A DNA stretch of 54,652 nucleotides from the NCBI GenBank assembly GCA_023423795.1, contig JAFAEX010000015.1, positions 1-54,652 on the forward strand, given 5' to 3'. How positions within the stretch are numbered: the first letter of the stretch is position 1; each line of letters begins with the position of its first letter. A model generated the notes under the pieces. The model worked only from the letters and a program-made list of their open reading frames with translations, ran no database searches and was not told where the DNA came from. The DNA comes from Chloroflexota bacterium. Its GTDB lineage: Bacteria > Chloroflexota > Chloroflexia > Thermomicrobiales > UBA6265. The position numbers and the translations under genes are program-made. Below are positions 26,551 to 35,275 of this stretch, piece by piece.

Positions 26551-26585
26551 CCGGGGTACGGGAACGAAGACCCGCCGGGGAGCGG
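26551..26585. repeat. Repeat A, copy 7 (degenerate core)
   Basis: CCGGGGTACGGGAACGAAGA (26551-26570) then CCCGCCGGGGAGCGG. This matches the middle of the A core, but the left hairpin and the end motifs are lost. Confidence 0.55.
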
Positions 26586-26657
26586 CCTCCACCGCAGGCG
26601 GGGAACGCCGTCACGGGGTGCCGGGAACGACGCTCGGTCGGCACGAACGAGGCGCGC

Positions 26658-27710
26658 ATGGCAGATCAGATCCCGCCCGCCGTGGCCGGGGCGACCGGCA
26701 CGCCGGCGGGCTTCCCGGAAGAGGACGAGGACGCGCTCGATCCGGCCGGCGGCGGGCGGATGGCGCTGGGCGAGACGATCGGGCCGCTGGTCCGGGAGGC
26801 GTGGGAGCTGTACCGCGCCAACGACGAGGGCGAGAACGCCCAGCACTACCCGGCGCTGGCCGCCGCGCCGCGCGGGCTGTTTGGGGTCTGCGTCGCCGGG
26901 GTCGGCGGTGCGGTCCACGCCGCCGGCGACGCGGACCACCCGTTCACGATCATGAGCGTGGCCAAGCCGTTCGTCTTCGCGCTGGTCTGCGAGGCCATCG
27001 GGCCGGAGCGGGCGCGGGCGGCGATCGGCGTCAACGCCACCGGGTTGCCGTTCAACTCGCTGGCGGCGGTCGAGGCCGGCCCGGACGGACGGACCAACCC
27101 GATGGTCAACTCCGGCGCGCTGGCGGCCACCGCCCTCGTTCCGGGGGACGATGCCGCCGTGAAGTGGACGGCGATTCGCGACGGGCTGGCCGCCTTCGCC
27201 GGCCGCCCGCTGCGCGTGGACGAGGCGGTGTATGCGTCGGCGTCGGCGACCAACCAGCGCAATCAGGCCATCGCCCGCCTGTTGCAGGACCGCGGCGCGC
27301 TCGATTTCGACCCGGCGGCCACCGTCGATCTCTACACCCGCCAAAGTTGCCTGGAGGTGACGGCGCGCGACCTCGCGGTGATGGCGGCGACCTTGGCCAA
27401 CGGCGGCGTCAACCCGCTGACCGGCGAGCGCGTGGTGGCCGCCGCGACCTGCCGGCGGGTGCTGGCGGTGATGGCCATCGCCGGGCTGTACGAAACCTCG
27501 GGCGACTGGCTCTACGACATCGGGCTGCCCGGCAAGAGCGGCGTGGGCGGCGGCATCATCACGGTCGCCCCGGGCAAGGGCGGGCTGGCGACCTTCGCGC
27601 CGCCGCTGGACGCCGCCGGCAACAGCGTGCGCGGCCAACTCGCCGCCCGCTTCCTCGCGGCGCGGCTCGGGCTGCGGATCTTCGCCTCGCTGCCGGAACC
27701 GCACGGCTGA
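26658..27710 (+). CDS. glsA: Glutaminase A
   Basis: The product has 350 residues, with about 40 extra N-terminal residues compared with the usual ~310. The serine-lactamase-like active site is visible: FTIMSVAKPFVFAL (Ser-x-x-Lys), the substrate-binding MVNSGALAATAL, and LPGKSGVGGGIITVAPGKGGLATFAPPLD. The enzyme converts glutamine to glutamate and ammonia. The start is ATG 26658, where the acidic N-terminus begins; the frame continues upstream through repeat sequence without signals. It is in line with the AbgT-type gene and likely part of the same glutamate-yielding set. Confidence 0.92.
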   Translation: MADQIPPAVAGATGTPAGFPEEDEDALDPAGGGRMALGETIGPLVREAWELYRANDEGENAQHYPALAAAPRGLFGVCVAGVGGAVHAAGDADHPFTIMSVAKPFVFALVCEAIGPERARAAIGVNATGLPFNSLAAVEAGPDGRTNPMVNSGALAATALVPGDDAAVKWTAIRDGLAAFAGRPLRVDEAVYASASATNQRNQAIARLLQDRGALDFDPAATVDLYTRQSCLEVTARDLAVMAATLANGGVNPLTGERVVAAATCRRVLAVMAIAGLYETSGDWLYDIGLPGKSGVGGGIITVAPGKGGLATFAPPLDAAGNSVRGQLAARFLAARLGLRIFASLPEPHG

Positions 27711-27893
27711 GGGTCGGCCGGGGCAGCCCGTCGCGACGGCGCCGGGCGGGTGCTAGGCTAGCGCCCGTGATGCACGTCCACGCCGCGCCAACGCCCGGAG
27801 AACGCGCCGTTCCGCCATCGCGCCGCGCGGCGCGACGAGGACCGGGTCGCGGGGCGGGCGGCCGGTGCTGACCGCGCTCGCGGAGGGGGAGGC

Positions 27894-28487
27894 ATGGACC
27901 AGGTCTTCGGACTCGTGCTGCTGGCCGCCGGCGTCTTCGTCTGCGTCTACGGCACGCGGCTGTTCACCTACGGGCTGGCCGCGATGGGCTTCGCGGCCGG
28001 GTTCCTCGCCGGGTTCCGGCTGTTCGCGACCAGCGATTCGCTGCTCCAGGTCGTGCTCGCGATGGTCGCCGGCGCGATCGTCGCCGCGATCGTGATGGCA
28101 TTGGCGCGCTTCGGGTTGTACATCGCCGGCGGCATCCTTGGGTTCGTGCTGGCGGTCCTTGTGCTGGGCCTGTTCGGCATCGGCGGGGAAGGCATCACCG
28201 GGGCCGTCTCCACCGTCGTCCTGATCGCCGCGACCGGGGCCGGCGGCGTGTTCGGCCCGATCCTCGGGCAGGGCATCGTCGTCTTCGCGTCGTCGGCTGC
28301 CGGGGCGCTGCTGGTGGTCAACGGCCTGCAGATCTGGTTCGACGACCAGTTGCCCGGCGACGCCGGCGACGCAGTCACCTCGCTCGGCAGCGGGTTCGCG
28401 CTGACGCTCTTCCTCGTCATCTTCCTCGTCAGCGCGCTCGGGCAACTCAACGTGCAGGACCTGCGCAACCGGCTGTTTCGCCGATAG
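27894..28487 (+). CDS. DUF4203/TMEM198-like membrane protein
   Basis: The product has 197 residues with seven closely packed glycine-rich hydrophobic segments (VFGLVLLAAGVFVCVYG, LAAMGFAAGFLAGFRLF, GLYIAGGILGFVLAVLVLGLFG, and so on) and a polar C-terminus LNVQDLRNRLFRR. This looks like the DUF4203 fold; the function is unknown. ATG 27894 follows GGAGGGGGAGGC. TAGGCT (27755-27760) could be a -10 box of its transcript. Confidence 0.7.
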   Translation: MDQVFGLVLLAAGVFVCVYGTRLFTYGLAAMGFAAGFLAGFRLFATSDSLLQVVLAMVAGAIVAAIVMALARFGLYIAGGILGFVLAVLVLGLFGIGGEGITGAVSTVVLIAATGAGGVFGPILGQGIVVFASSAAGALLVVNGLQIWFDDQLPGDAGDAVTSLGSGFALTLFLVIFLVSALGQLNVQDLRNRLFRR

Positions 28488-28634
28488 CGGTGAGCATCCC
28501 TCCGGGGCGGCGCCGACGACGGGTGCGGGCCTCCGCCGGACGGGACGGCGCGTCCGGGGCGGTCGGTGGCGTGCGGCGCGGATGTGCATCGGGGTGCGAG
28601 ACGAACGACCGGCGGTGGCCCAGGAGTGGGATGC

Positions 28635-30146
28635 ATGAGCGCGGCTGACGGCGCGATCCCGGCTTCCGGCGGGCAGGACCCCGCCGCGCCCGCCGAGCGC
28701 GCGACCCCGCCGGCGGCGCTGGTCCGGCGCAAGGACGTCCAGATCCTGCTGCTGTCGCGGATGGCGACCATGCTCGGGTTGGCGACCCTCTCCTACGGCG
28801 CGATGGTCTTCCTCGCGCAGGAAGGCGCGAGCCAGCTCCAGGTCTCGATGATGGGCGTCAGCCGCAACGCCGCCGCGCTGCTGTTCGGGCTCGGCGGCGG
28901 GCTGATGGCCGACGCCATGAGCAAGCGCGGCGCGATGGTCGCCTCGTACTCGATCCAGGCCGCCGTCTGCATCGCCCTGCCGCTGCTGTTCGGGACTTCG
29001 CTACCCACGCTGTTCGCGGTGATCGTGCTGGCCGCCGTGCTGGGCCAACTGACCGTGCCGGCCATCAAGTCCGCCGTCGCGCTGGTGGCCGCTCCGGCCG
29101 ACGTCGCCACCGTCTCCGCGCTGATCGCGGTGGCGGGCGGCATCGCCGCCGCCGCCGGCGCGTCGCTGCTGGCTCCGATCCTGATCGACGTCGGCGGCAT
29201 CCGGCTGGTGCTGTGGTCGGCCGGGGTGGTGCTCGCCTTCGGGGCCGTGCGCGCCCGCGCCCTGCCCGAGGAGCCGGACAAGGCCAGCCTGCGCAAGGCG
29301 TTCGGCGACGTCGAATGGCGCGCGTCCTTCCCCAGCCTGCGCGGCACCGCCCAGTGGCTCTACGACAACAAGGGCCCCGGTTCGATGCTGCTGTTCGGGG
29401 CGACGGTGCTGGCCCTGTTCGACGGCATCAACTCCCTCATGCCGGTCTACGTGCGCGACGTGCTGGGCATCGACCCGGCCGCCGCCGTCTGGGTGATGGC
29501 CCCGGGCGCGTTCGGGTTCGCGCTCGGCACCGTGCTCGGCCCGCTGCTCATCACCCGGATCGGCGAGCGCCCGTTGCTGGCGGTCGCCCTGCTGACCATG
29601 TTCTCCGGCGCGATCGGGTTCGCCTTCGTCGATCAACTGGCGCCCCTGTTGGGGCCGCTCAGCCCGCTGCGGCTGCTCGGGCGGCTGCTCGGGGTGGAGG
29701 TGCCGCTGCCGGTGCTGGCCGCCTCGATGCTCGCCATCCCGGCCGCGTTCGGCTCCACCCTCGGCGGCGCGTCCGTGCAAACCTACGTCAACCGACGCGT
29801 GCCGCTGGCCGGGCAGGGCGCGGTGTTCGGCCGGCAGGAGGTCATCGAGAACGCGCTGACGCTGACGATGATCCTGTTGCTGGGCGTCGTGGCCACCCTC
29901 GTCGGATCGCGGCTGGTCTTCCTCGTCGGGCCGCCGGTGCTCTTCCTGATCGTGCTGGCGCTGATCCGCTACGCCTATTCGGTCTCCGGCGACGCGGCCC
30001 CGACCTACCGATCCGCCGCCGGCGCGGCGATCTCCTTCCGCGAGTTGCCGTTCGACCCACCGGTCGCCGATGCATCGGCCGCGCCCGAGTCCGGCGAGCC
30101 GGACGTGCCGCCTGCGGTTGACGATGCGCCGGAGCGCCCCGGATGA
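28635..30146 (+). CDS. MFS transporter of unknown substrate
   Basis: The product has 503 residues. Membrane helices run from about residue 35 to 445, with a loop after helix 2 reading GGGLMADAMSKRGAMVAS. A ~55-residue polar linker in the middle (RALPEEPDKASLRKAFGDVEWRASF) and an acidic Pro-rich C-terminal tail complete the protein. ATG 28635 follows CAGGAG. The stop overlaps the next gene's ATG (ATGA), so the transporter and the phosphatase-fold protein are made together. Confidence 0.82.
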   Translation: MSAADGAIPASGGQDPAAPAERATPPAALVRRKDVQILLLSRMATMLGLATLSYGAMVFLAQEGASQLQVSMMGVSRNAAALLFGLGGGLMADAMSKRGAMVASYSIQAAVCIALPLLFGTSLPTLFAVIVLAAVLGQLTVPAIKSAVALVAAPADVATVSALIAVAGGIAAAAGASLLAPILIDVGGIRLVLWSAGVVLAFGAVRARALPEEPDKASLRKAFGDVEWRASFPSLRGTAQWLYDNKGPGSMLLFGATVLALFDGINSLMPVYVRDVLGIDPAAAVWVMAPGAFGFALGTVLGPLLITRIGERPLLAVALLTMFSGAIGFAFVDQLAPLLGPLSPLRLLGRLLGVEVPLPVLAASMLAIPAAFGSTLGGASVQTYVNRRVPLAGQGAVFGRQEVIENALTLTMILLLGVVATLVGSRLVFLVGPPVLFLIVLALIRYAYSVSGDAAPTYRSAAGAAISFRELPFDPPVADASAAPESGEPDVPPAVDDAPERPG

Positions 30147-32215
30147 TCGGGCGCGCCTGGGGCCTGCTCCTGTGGTGGGCGGGCGCCGCCGTCGCCATCG
30201 GCGTCCTGCTGCTGCTGATGGACCGGCTGCTGCCCGGGTTCAGCCTGGCCGGGCCGGTCCGGGCCTTCGTCGCCGGCGCGGCGATCGCGCTGGTCGTCTC
30301 CCTGCTGTGGCCGGTCGTCTACGGCATCGCGCGGCGCGTGCCGATCCTGCTGTTTCCGGTCGTCATCTTCCTGCTCGCCGGGGTTCTCGTCTGGCTGGGC
30401 GTCGCGATCGCCAACATGGCCGGGGCCGGCGTCCGCATCGCCGGGCTGGGCGAAGCGATCTGGCTGGCGGTTGCCCTCTCGGCCGGGCTGGCGATCCTCG
30501 GCGCGCTCTTCTCGCTCGATCGCGGGCTCGGCTACGACACGATGGTCACCCGGCCGCTGCGCCGCGCCTACCGCGGCACGCCGAAGACCGGCCGGTCCGG
30601 CATCCTGTTCCTCGAAATCGACGGCCTCTCCGAGCCGGTCCTGCGCCGGGCCATCGACGACGGCCACATGCCCACCCTGCGGAACTGGCTGCGCTCCGGC
30701 TCGCACCGCCTCGACGCGTGGGAGCCCGACCTGTCGTCGCAGACCTCGGCCTCGCAGGCGGGCATCCTGCTCGGCTCCAACGAGGGCATCCCCGCCTTCC
30801 GCTGGTGGGACAAACCCTCCGGCACGCTGATGGTCTCCTCACGCCGCCACACCGCCGAGGAACTGGAGCGCCGTCTCTCCACCGGGCGCGGCCTGCTCGT
30901 CCACGGCGGCGGTTCTCGCTGGAACGCCTTTTCCGGCGACGCGCCGGACTGCCTCGGCACCTTCTCAGCCCTCGGCGACCGCGCCCGCTCGCGCTCGAAC
31001 GCCTACGTCGCCTGGTTCGCCAACCCGTTCACGCTGACCCGCGCGATCGTGCTGGCCCTCGGCGAGGTCGTGCGCGAGCGTGCCCAGGCCTGGCGGCAGG
31101 TACGCGACGACGTCCGCCCGCGCATCCACCGCACCTGGAAATACGCCTTCGTCCGCGCCGGCACCACCGCGCTGCTGGAAGAAGCGAACAAGTTCGTGCT
31201 CGCCTCCGACGTGCTGCGCGGCGTGCCCAGCGTCTACGCGACCTTCTTCGGCTACGACGAGGTCGCCCACCATTCCGGCATCGACCGCCCGGACGTCTTC
31301 GGGGTGCTGCACGCGATCGACGCCGACATCGCCTACATCGCCGGCGTCGCCGAACACGCCCCGCGTCCCTACGAGATCGTCGTGCTCGCCGACCACGGCC
31401 AGAGCATGGGCGCGACCTTCCGGCAGCGGTACGGGCAAACGCTGGCCGACGTCGTCGCCACCCTGATGGCGCCGGGATCGCGTGTGGCGGCGCTGCTGGA
31501 GGCCGACGAGGAACTGGCCCGGTTCGACGCCGCCTTGGCCGAGGTCGCGCCCAACCGGGGCCGCGCCAGCGCCCTCGTCCGCCGCGTCGTCGCCCGCCGC
31601 CTCGACGACGGCGGTTCCACCCCCGTCGAGCCGGACCCGGAGGGCGGCATCCTGCCGGTCGCCGTCGGCGGCCCGAAGGACGCCACCGCCGACAGTGACG
31701 CCGTCGTGCTGGCCTCCGGCAACCTCGGGGTGATTTCGTTCCCGAAGGTTCCCCACCGCATGAGCCTGGAGGAGATCGCGGCGGCGTGGCCGGCGATGAC
31801 GCCGGGCCTGCTCGCGCACCCCGGCATCTCCGTGCTGCTCGTCTTCTCCGAAAAGGACGGGGCGGTCGCGCTGGGCAGGGCCGGCGTCCACTTCCTCGAA
31901 GACGGCACGTCGGAAGGGATCGATCCGCTGGCGCCGTTCGGTCCGAACGCCCGCCGCCACCTGCTGCGCCAAAGCCGGTTCGCCAACTGCCCGGACATCG
32001 TCGCCATCAGCATGTTCGACCCCGCCACCGGCGAGGTCGCCGCCTTCGAGGAACTGGTCGGCTCCCACGGCGGCCTCGGCGGTTGGCAGACCCGGCCCTT
32101 CGTGCTCCACCCGGTCGGCCTCGACCTCGGCCCGTTCCCGGTCGTCGGCGCAGCCGCGATGCACGACGTGCTCGCCTCCTGGGTCTGCCGCCTGCAGGGC
32201 CCGTTTGAACACTGA
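30143..32215 (+). CDS. Membrane-anchored alkaline-phosphatase-superfamily protein with N-terminal holin-like domain
   Basis: The product has 690 residues. The first ~135 form four membrane helices resembling phage-holin family IV-type membrane domains. The rest is an alkaline phosphatase/phosphodiesterase-like domain. Metal-site motifs in order: ILFLEIDGLSEPVL (Asp), the nucleophile region SSQTSASQAGILLGSNEGIP (probable Thr), FFGYDEVAHHSGIDRP (Asp and His), VVLADHGQSMG (Asp-His) and GSHGGLGGWQTRPF (His). All expected ligands are present, so it is probably active. The substrate could be a phosphodiester, phospholipid headgroup or nucleotide. Coupling to the MFS gene suggests joint envelope work. 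Confidence 0.82.
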   Translation: MIGRAWGLLLWWAGAAVAIGVLLLLMDRLLPGFSLAGPVRAFVAGAAIALVVSLLWPVVYGIARRVPILLFPVVIFLLAGVLVWLGVAIANMAGAGVRIAGLGEAIWLAVALSAGLAILGALFSLDRGLGYDTMVTRPLRRAYRGTPKTGRSGILFLEIDGLSEPVLRRAIDDGHMPTLRNWLRSGSHRLDAWEPDLSSQTSASQAGILLGSNEGIPAFRWWDKPSGTLMVSSRRHTAEELERRLSTGRGLLVHGGGSRWNAFSGDAPDCLGTFSALGDRARSRSNAYVAWFANPFTLTRAIVLALGEVVRERAQAWRQVRDDVRPRIHRTWKYAFVRAGTTALLEEANKFVLASDVLRGVPSVYATFFGYDEVAHHSGIDRPDVFGVLHAIDADIAYIAGVAEHAPRPYEIVVLADHGQSMGATFRQRYGQTLADVVATLMAPGSRVAALLEADEELARFDAALAEVAPNRGRASALVRRVVARRLDDGGSTPVEPDPEGGILPVAVGGPKDATADSDAVVLASGNLGVISFPKVPHRMSLEEIAAAWPAMTPGLLAHPGISVLLVFSEKDGAVALGRAGVHFLEDGTSEGIDPLAPFGPNARRHLLRQSRFANCPDIVAISMFDPATGEVAAFEELVGSHGGLGGWQTRPFVLHPVGLDLGPFPVVGAAAMHDVLASWVCRLQGPFEH

Positions 32216-32256
32216 TGCAGACTCCGCCCGGTCGCTTCTGTCAACGCCTCGTCGTT

Positions 32257-32528
32257 GGTAGGGGAGTGATACGAAATCCGGTTGATTGGTGCGGGAATCC
32301 GTTCGTCGTTCGTAGGGGAGGGACCCGTGCCCTCTTGCGCCCGGGGCCGCGTACGGACGAAGGAGGGCACGGGTCCCTCCCCTACGAACGCACGGCGTCG
32401 CGGGCGGGCGAAACGGAAGCGATCAGCCGGATTTCGTATGATCTGTGCCCTCCCTCGTCCGCAGGGGATCACGACGAGGGAGGGCACAGGTCACTTCCCC
32501 CACCAACGACAAGCCGAATTCCGTATCA
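32257..32528. repeat. Repeat C: nested inverted-repeat island
   Basis: Three inverted repeats lie inside one another or side by side. Outer: 32269-32286 against 32422-32439 (ATACGAAATCCGG, 17 of 18 matched). Inner: 32307-32334 against 32363-32390, 28 bp perfect (core AGGGGAGGGACCCGTGCCCT). Third: 32444-32459 against 32473-32488, 16 bp perfect. A degraded right-hand copy of the outer sequence (GAATTCCGTATCATTC) follows at 32516-32531. No gene lies in 32216-32578. Confidence 0.88.
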
Positions 32529-32578
32529 TTCAGCCACGTTTCGCCTGCCCAGTCGCGAAGCCGAGGAACCCGCCGGGT

Positions 32579-33625
32579 TCAGGGTGAAGACGACTGCACG
32601 GCGTCGAGTTCGGCCTGCGCCGCTTCGGCCTGCGCGGCGGCATCGGCGAGCCGCGTGGCCGACTCGGTGAGCGCCGCGGTGTCCCCGGCGGCGATCGCGG
32701 TGGCGATGACCGGCCCTTCCTGCGCAAACACCCGGTAGGCCCCGGCGAGGGAATCGTGGGCGGGCCGCAACGATTCCGGCGGCACGAGCGCGTCGGCGGT
32801 CGCCGCGGACTGGTCCCAGACGGCGAAGTGGGCCGTGATCCGGTTCGCCCACGTCGGATCGGCCGGCAGCGGGTTCTGGAGCAGCAACCCCGCGCGGCGC
32901 ATGCTGTCGGACATCGCGTCAGCCACGGGCAGCATCGCGTCGAGGTAGGCCTGTTCCCCCGCCGTGACCCCCTCTTGAACAGGCGCCGGCGCCGGCGCCG
33001 GAGCCAACGCCGGCGCCGGTTTGCGCGCCGGCGGCGGCGCGGGAACGTCCGGCCCCGGCGCGACGACCGGAGGCTCCGCGCCGCCCGGAATCGTCGCCAT
33101 CGGCGCGAACGGGACCGGCTCGCCGATGCTTCCCGAATCGAGGTAGCGAAGCCAGATCCAGCCGATCGTGCCGCCGCCGGTGCGAACCGGCACGTAGCCG
33201 CGCCGCGCCTCCACCTGGATCGGGCCGAGTATCTCGACCGGTTCCCCGGCCAGCGCCGCCCCGAGGACCGCGCCGCCCGGCCCGGGCGCGACGTGGAGCG
33301 GTGTCGTCAGTGCCCCGACCCGTGCCGGGATCGGCCAGGCGATGTTCGACGGAACGGCGTAGCCGGTCGCCCCGACCGGCAGCGTCGGCGCGGCGGCGAC
33401 CTCGTTGCAGGCGATCCCGTCTCCGTCCGCGTCGAGGCCGTACGGGTCCGACGGATCGTCGTCGAGCACCTCCTGGGCCTCCGCCGCGGTCCCGAAATGC
33501 ACGCAATCGAGGTCGGCCGGCGGCTGCGCGGCCGCCGGTGCGGCCGCGAGTGGCCCGAGCAGCAGCGCCGCGAGGCCAAAGCGGATCGCGGGAAACGCCA
33601 TCCGGTTGCTGGTGCCGCTGGCCAT
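32579..33625 (-). CDS. Secreted Excalibur calcium-binding/SH3-like protein
   Basis: The product has 348 residues. A signal peptide (FPAIRFGLAALLLGPLAAAPAAAQ) precedes an Excalibur domain: DCVHFGTAAEAQEVLDDDPSDPYGLDADGDGIACN, with its DxDxDG-like calcium loop and two Cys. A bacterial SH3-like region follows (LHVAPGPGGAVLGAALAGEPVEILG, YVPVRTGGGTIGWIWLRYL), then a Pro/Ala linker and a C-terminal helical part. Such proteins act at the cell wall. The start is ATG 33625, with GGGAGGAG eleven bases upstream; ATG 33649 is the alternative. Confidence 0.8.
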   Translation of the reverse strand: MASGTSNRMAFPAIRFGLAALLLGPLAAAPAAAQPPADLDCVHFGTAAEAQEVLDDDPSDPYGLDADGDGIACNEVAAAPTLPVGATGYAVPSNIAWPIPARVGALTTPLHVAPGPGGAVLGAALAGEPVEILGPIQVEARRGYVPVRTGGGTIGWIWLRYLDSGSIGEPVPFAPMATIPGGAEPPVVAPGPDVPAPPPARKPAPALAPAPAPAPVQEGVTAGEQAYLDAMLPVADAMSDSMRRAGLLLQNPLPADPTWANRITAHFAVWDQSAATADALVPPESLRPAHDSLAGAYRVFAQEGPVIATAIAAGDTAALTESATRLADAAAQAEAAQAELDAVQSSSP

Positions 33626-33816
33626 CCGCCGCGTCGCTCCTCCCTGCATCGCGCTTCGATCCGAATCGCCGCCATCCTACGGCGAAACCGCAGGTCGCGT
33701 TCCACCCCTGCCGCCCAGGGTTGCCGGCGGCAGCGAACGTGCGCCAGGAGCGCGTGCCGGCGAGCCCGCCGATTCGCGCCGCAACGCCCGCGATCGGCCG
33801 GAAGGCGGCACGCGGG

Positions 33817-33844
33817 TTGACACATGGAAACGGCGGTGTATGCT
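33817..33844 (+). promoter_or_regulatory. Sigma-70-like promoter TTGACA-N16-TATGCT
   Basis: The -35 box TTGACA is at 33817-33822 and the -10 box TATGCT at 33839-33844, with a 16-base spacer. This is 60 bp before the ATG of the small Cys-rich gene. Confidence 0.65.
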
Positions 33845-33904
33845 CAGGAATCACCCTCGCCCGGCCGCCACCGTTCGCCCGGCCACCGTCGCGGAGGCAG
33901 CGAG

Positions 33905-34213
33905 ATGACCCATCCCGGTTCCGTCCCCGTATCCGTCTCCGGCCAGGACGCCGCCCCGGTCGTCCTCGGCCTCTCCGACGAGTCGGCGCTGTCGCCGACC
34001 GTGCTGGCCGTCCTCCGCCACCTCTGCGTCGGCGATTGCCACACCTTCGGCGCGGTGCTGGAGTGGTGCGAGGCGCGCGGCGATTGCGTGCAAGCCGTCG
34101 CCTGCCCCGTCTGCGACGTCCGCTTCGTGGTGGACGACGACGAGATGGACGAACTGCGCCGCTGGACCGACGCCGAGGGCCACGCCCTCGTCTGCGGCGT
34201 CGTCTGGGACTGA
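33905..34213 (+). CDS. Small Cys-rich protein of unknown function
   Basis: The product has 102 residues and is acidic. The C-terminal half has seven Cys (LCVGDCHTFGAVLEWCEARG, DCVQAVACPVCDVRFVVDDD, then ALVCGVVW), including one CPxC knuckle. Only half of a zinc-ribbon is obvious, so metal binding is possible but unproved. ATG 33905 follows GGAGGCAGCGAG, and a near-consensus promoter lies just upstream. I do not recognise the family. Confidence 0.7.
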   Translation: MTHPGSVPVSVSGQDAAPVVLGLSDESALSPTVLAVLRHLCVGDCHTFGAVLEWCEARGDCVQAVACPVCDVRFVVDDDEMDELRRWTDAEGHALVCGVVWD

Positions 34214-34273
34214 GCGTCCCGGCGGCATTTGCACGAGCATCACCGCGCCCGCCTGCCACACACCCTCCGTCCC

Positions 34274-34321
34274 CAGCCCCGGAGGGGCTTCGTGATTTCA
34301 GCCCGGGGCTTCAGCCCCGGG
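34274..34321. repeat. Repeat A, copy 6 (inverted)
   Basis: CAGCCCCGGAGGGGCTTCGT (34274-34293), GATTTCAGCCCGGGGCTTCA, GCCCCGGG. It has the same orientation as copies 4 and 5. Here the spacer reads GATTTCA instead of TTGCGTA. Confidence 0.8.
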
Positions 34322-34365
34322 CCTCTCTTCATGCCCCGCCGTTCGCGCCCCGGCCCCACGCTCGG

Positions 34366-34371
34366 TATGAT
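34366..34371 (+). promoter_or_regulatory. Candidate -10 box (TATGAT) before the F420 oxidoreductase gene
   Basis: TATGAT is at 34366-34371, 38 bp before the TTG start. The -35 region is GC-rich and does not match TTGACA. Confidence 0.35.
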
Positions 34372-34409
34372 CCCGGCGCATGCCGCCATCTCGCCGGGAG
34401 GAATCGCAC

Positions 34410-35195
34410 TTGACCCCCATCCGCGTCGGAATCCAGATCCAGCAGCAGCACGCCACCTACAAGCAGATCCGCCAGGCGTGGCAGGCCGTGGACAAGACCC
34501 GCGCCGACACGCTCTTCAACTGGGACCACTTCTTCCCGCTCTCCGGCGACCTGAACGGCGCCCACCTCGACAACTGGTCCGCCCTCGGCGCGATGGCCGA
34601 GGTCACCGAACGGATCGAGATCGGGTGCCTCGTCGCCGCCAACTCCTACCGCAACCCCAACCTGCTCGCCGACATGGCGCGCACCCTCGACCACATCTCC
34701 GAAGGCCGCTTCATCCTCGGTATCGGCAGCGGCTGGAACCAGCGCGACTACGAGGAGTACGGCTACGAGTTCGGCACCGCCGCCTCCCGCCTGCGCGACC
34801 TCGACCGCGACATGCCGATCATCGTGGACCGCCTGAAGAAACTGAACCCGCCGCCGGTGCGGAACCCGTTCCCGATCCTGATCGGCGGCGGCGGCGAAAA
34901 GGTCACCCTGCGCATCGTCGCCCAGCACGCCACCATCTGGAACGGCCAGGGAGAGCCGGAGGAACTCGGGCGCAAGAACCGCATCCTCGACGAATGGTGC
35001 GCCAAGGTCGGCCGCGACCCGAACGAGATCGAGCGCTCTATGCAGATCTTCACCCCGCAACTCGACCGCCTCGACGACTACTACGCCGCCGGCATCACCC
35101 ACTTCATCTGCGACGCCGGCGGCCCGGACTACGACCTCGCGCCCCTGCGGCGGCTCATCGACTGGCGCGACCGGATGACCGACCGGATGGCGTAG
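34410..35195 (+). CDS. LLM-class F420-dependent oxidoreductase
   Basis: The product has 261 residues with a TIM-barrel of the luciferase-like monooxygenase superfamily. Characteristic parts are GIQIQQQHATYKQIRQAW, LFNWDHFFPL, GCLVAANSYRNPNLLADMARTLDHISEGRFILGIGSGWNQRDYEEYG and PILIGGGGEKVTLRIVAQHATIWN. F420-using members reduce or oxidise diverse small molecules by hydride transfer. I choose TTG 34410, because GGGAGGA lies eight bases upstream; ATG 34380 is the alternative. The substrate is unknown. Confidence 0.88.
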   Translation: MTPIRVGIQIQQQHATYKQIRQAWQAVDKTRADTLFNWDHFFPLSGDLNGAHLDNWSALGAMAEVTERIEIGCLVAANSYRNPNLLADMARTLDHISEGRFILGIGSGWNQRDYEEYGYEFGTAASRLRDLDRDMPIIVDRLKKLNPPPVRNPFPILIGGGGEKVTLRIVAQHATIWNGQGEPEELGRKNRILDEWCAKVGRDPNEIERSMQIFTPQLDRLDDYYAAGITHFICDAGGPDYDLAPLRRLIDWRDRMTDRMA

Positions 35196-35275
35196 CCGAG
35201 CCGCCCGGCGTGCCGTCGTCCACGCGCCCGGAGACGGCGGCCACGACGCCGCCATGTCATCCCGCGTCCCACCCC

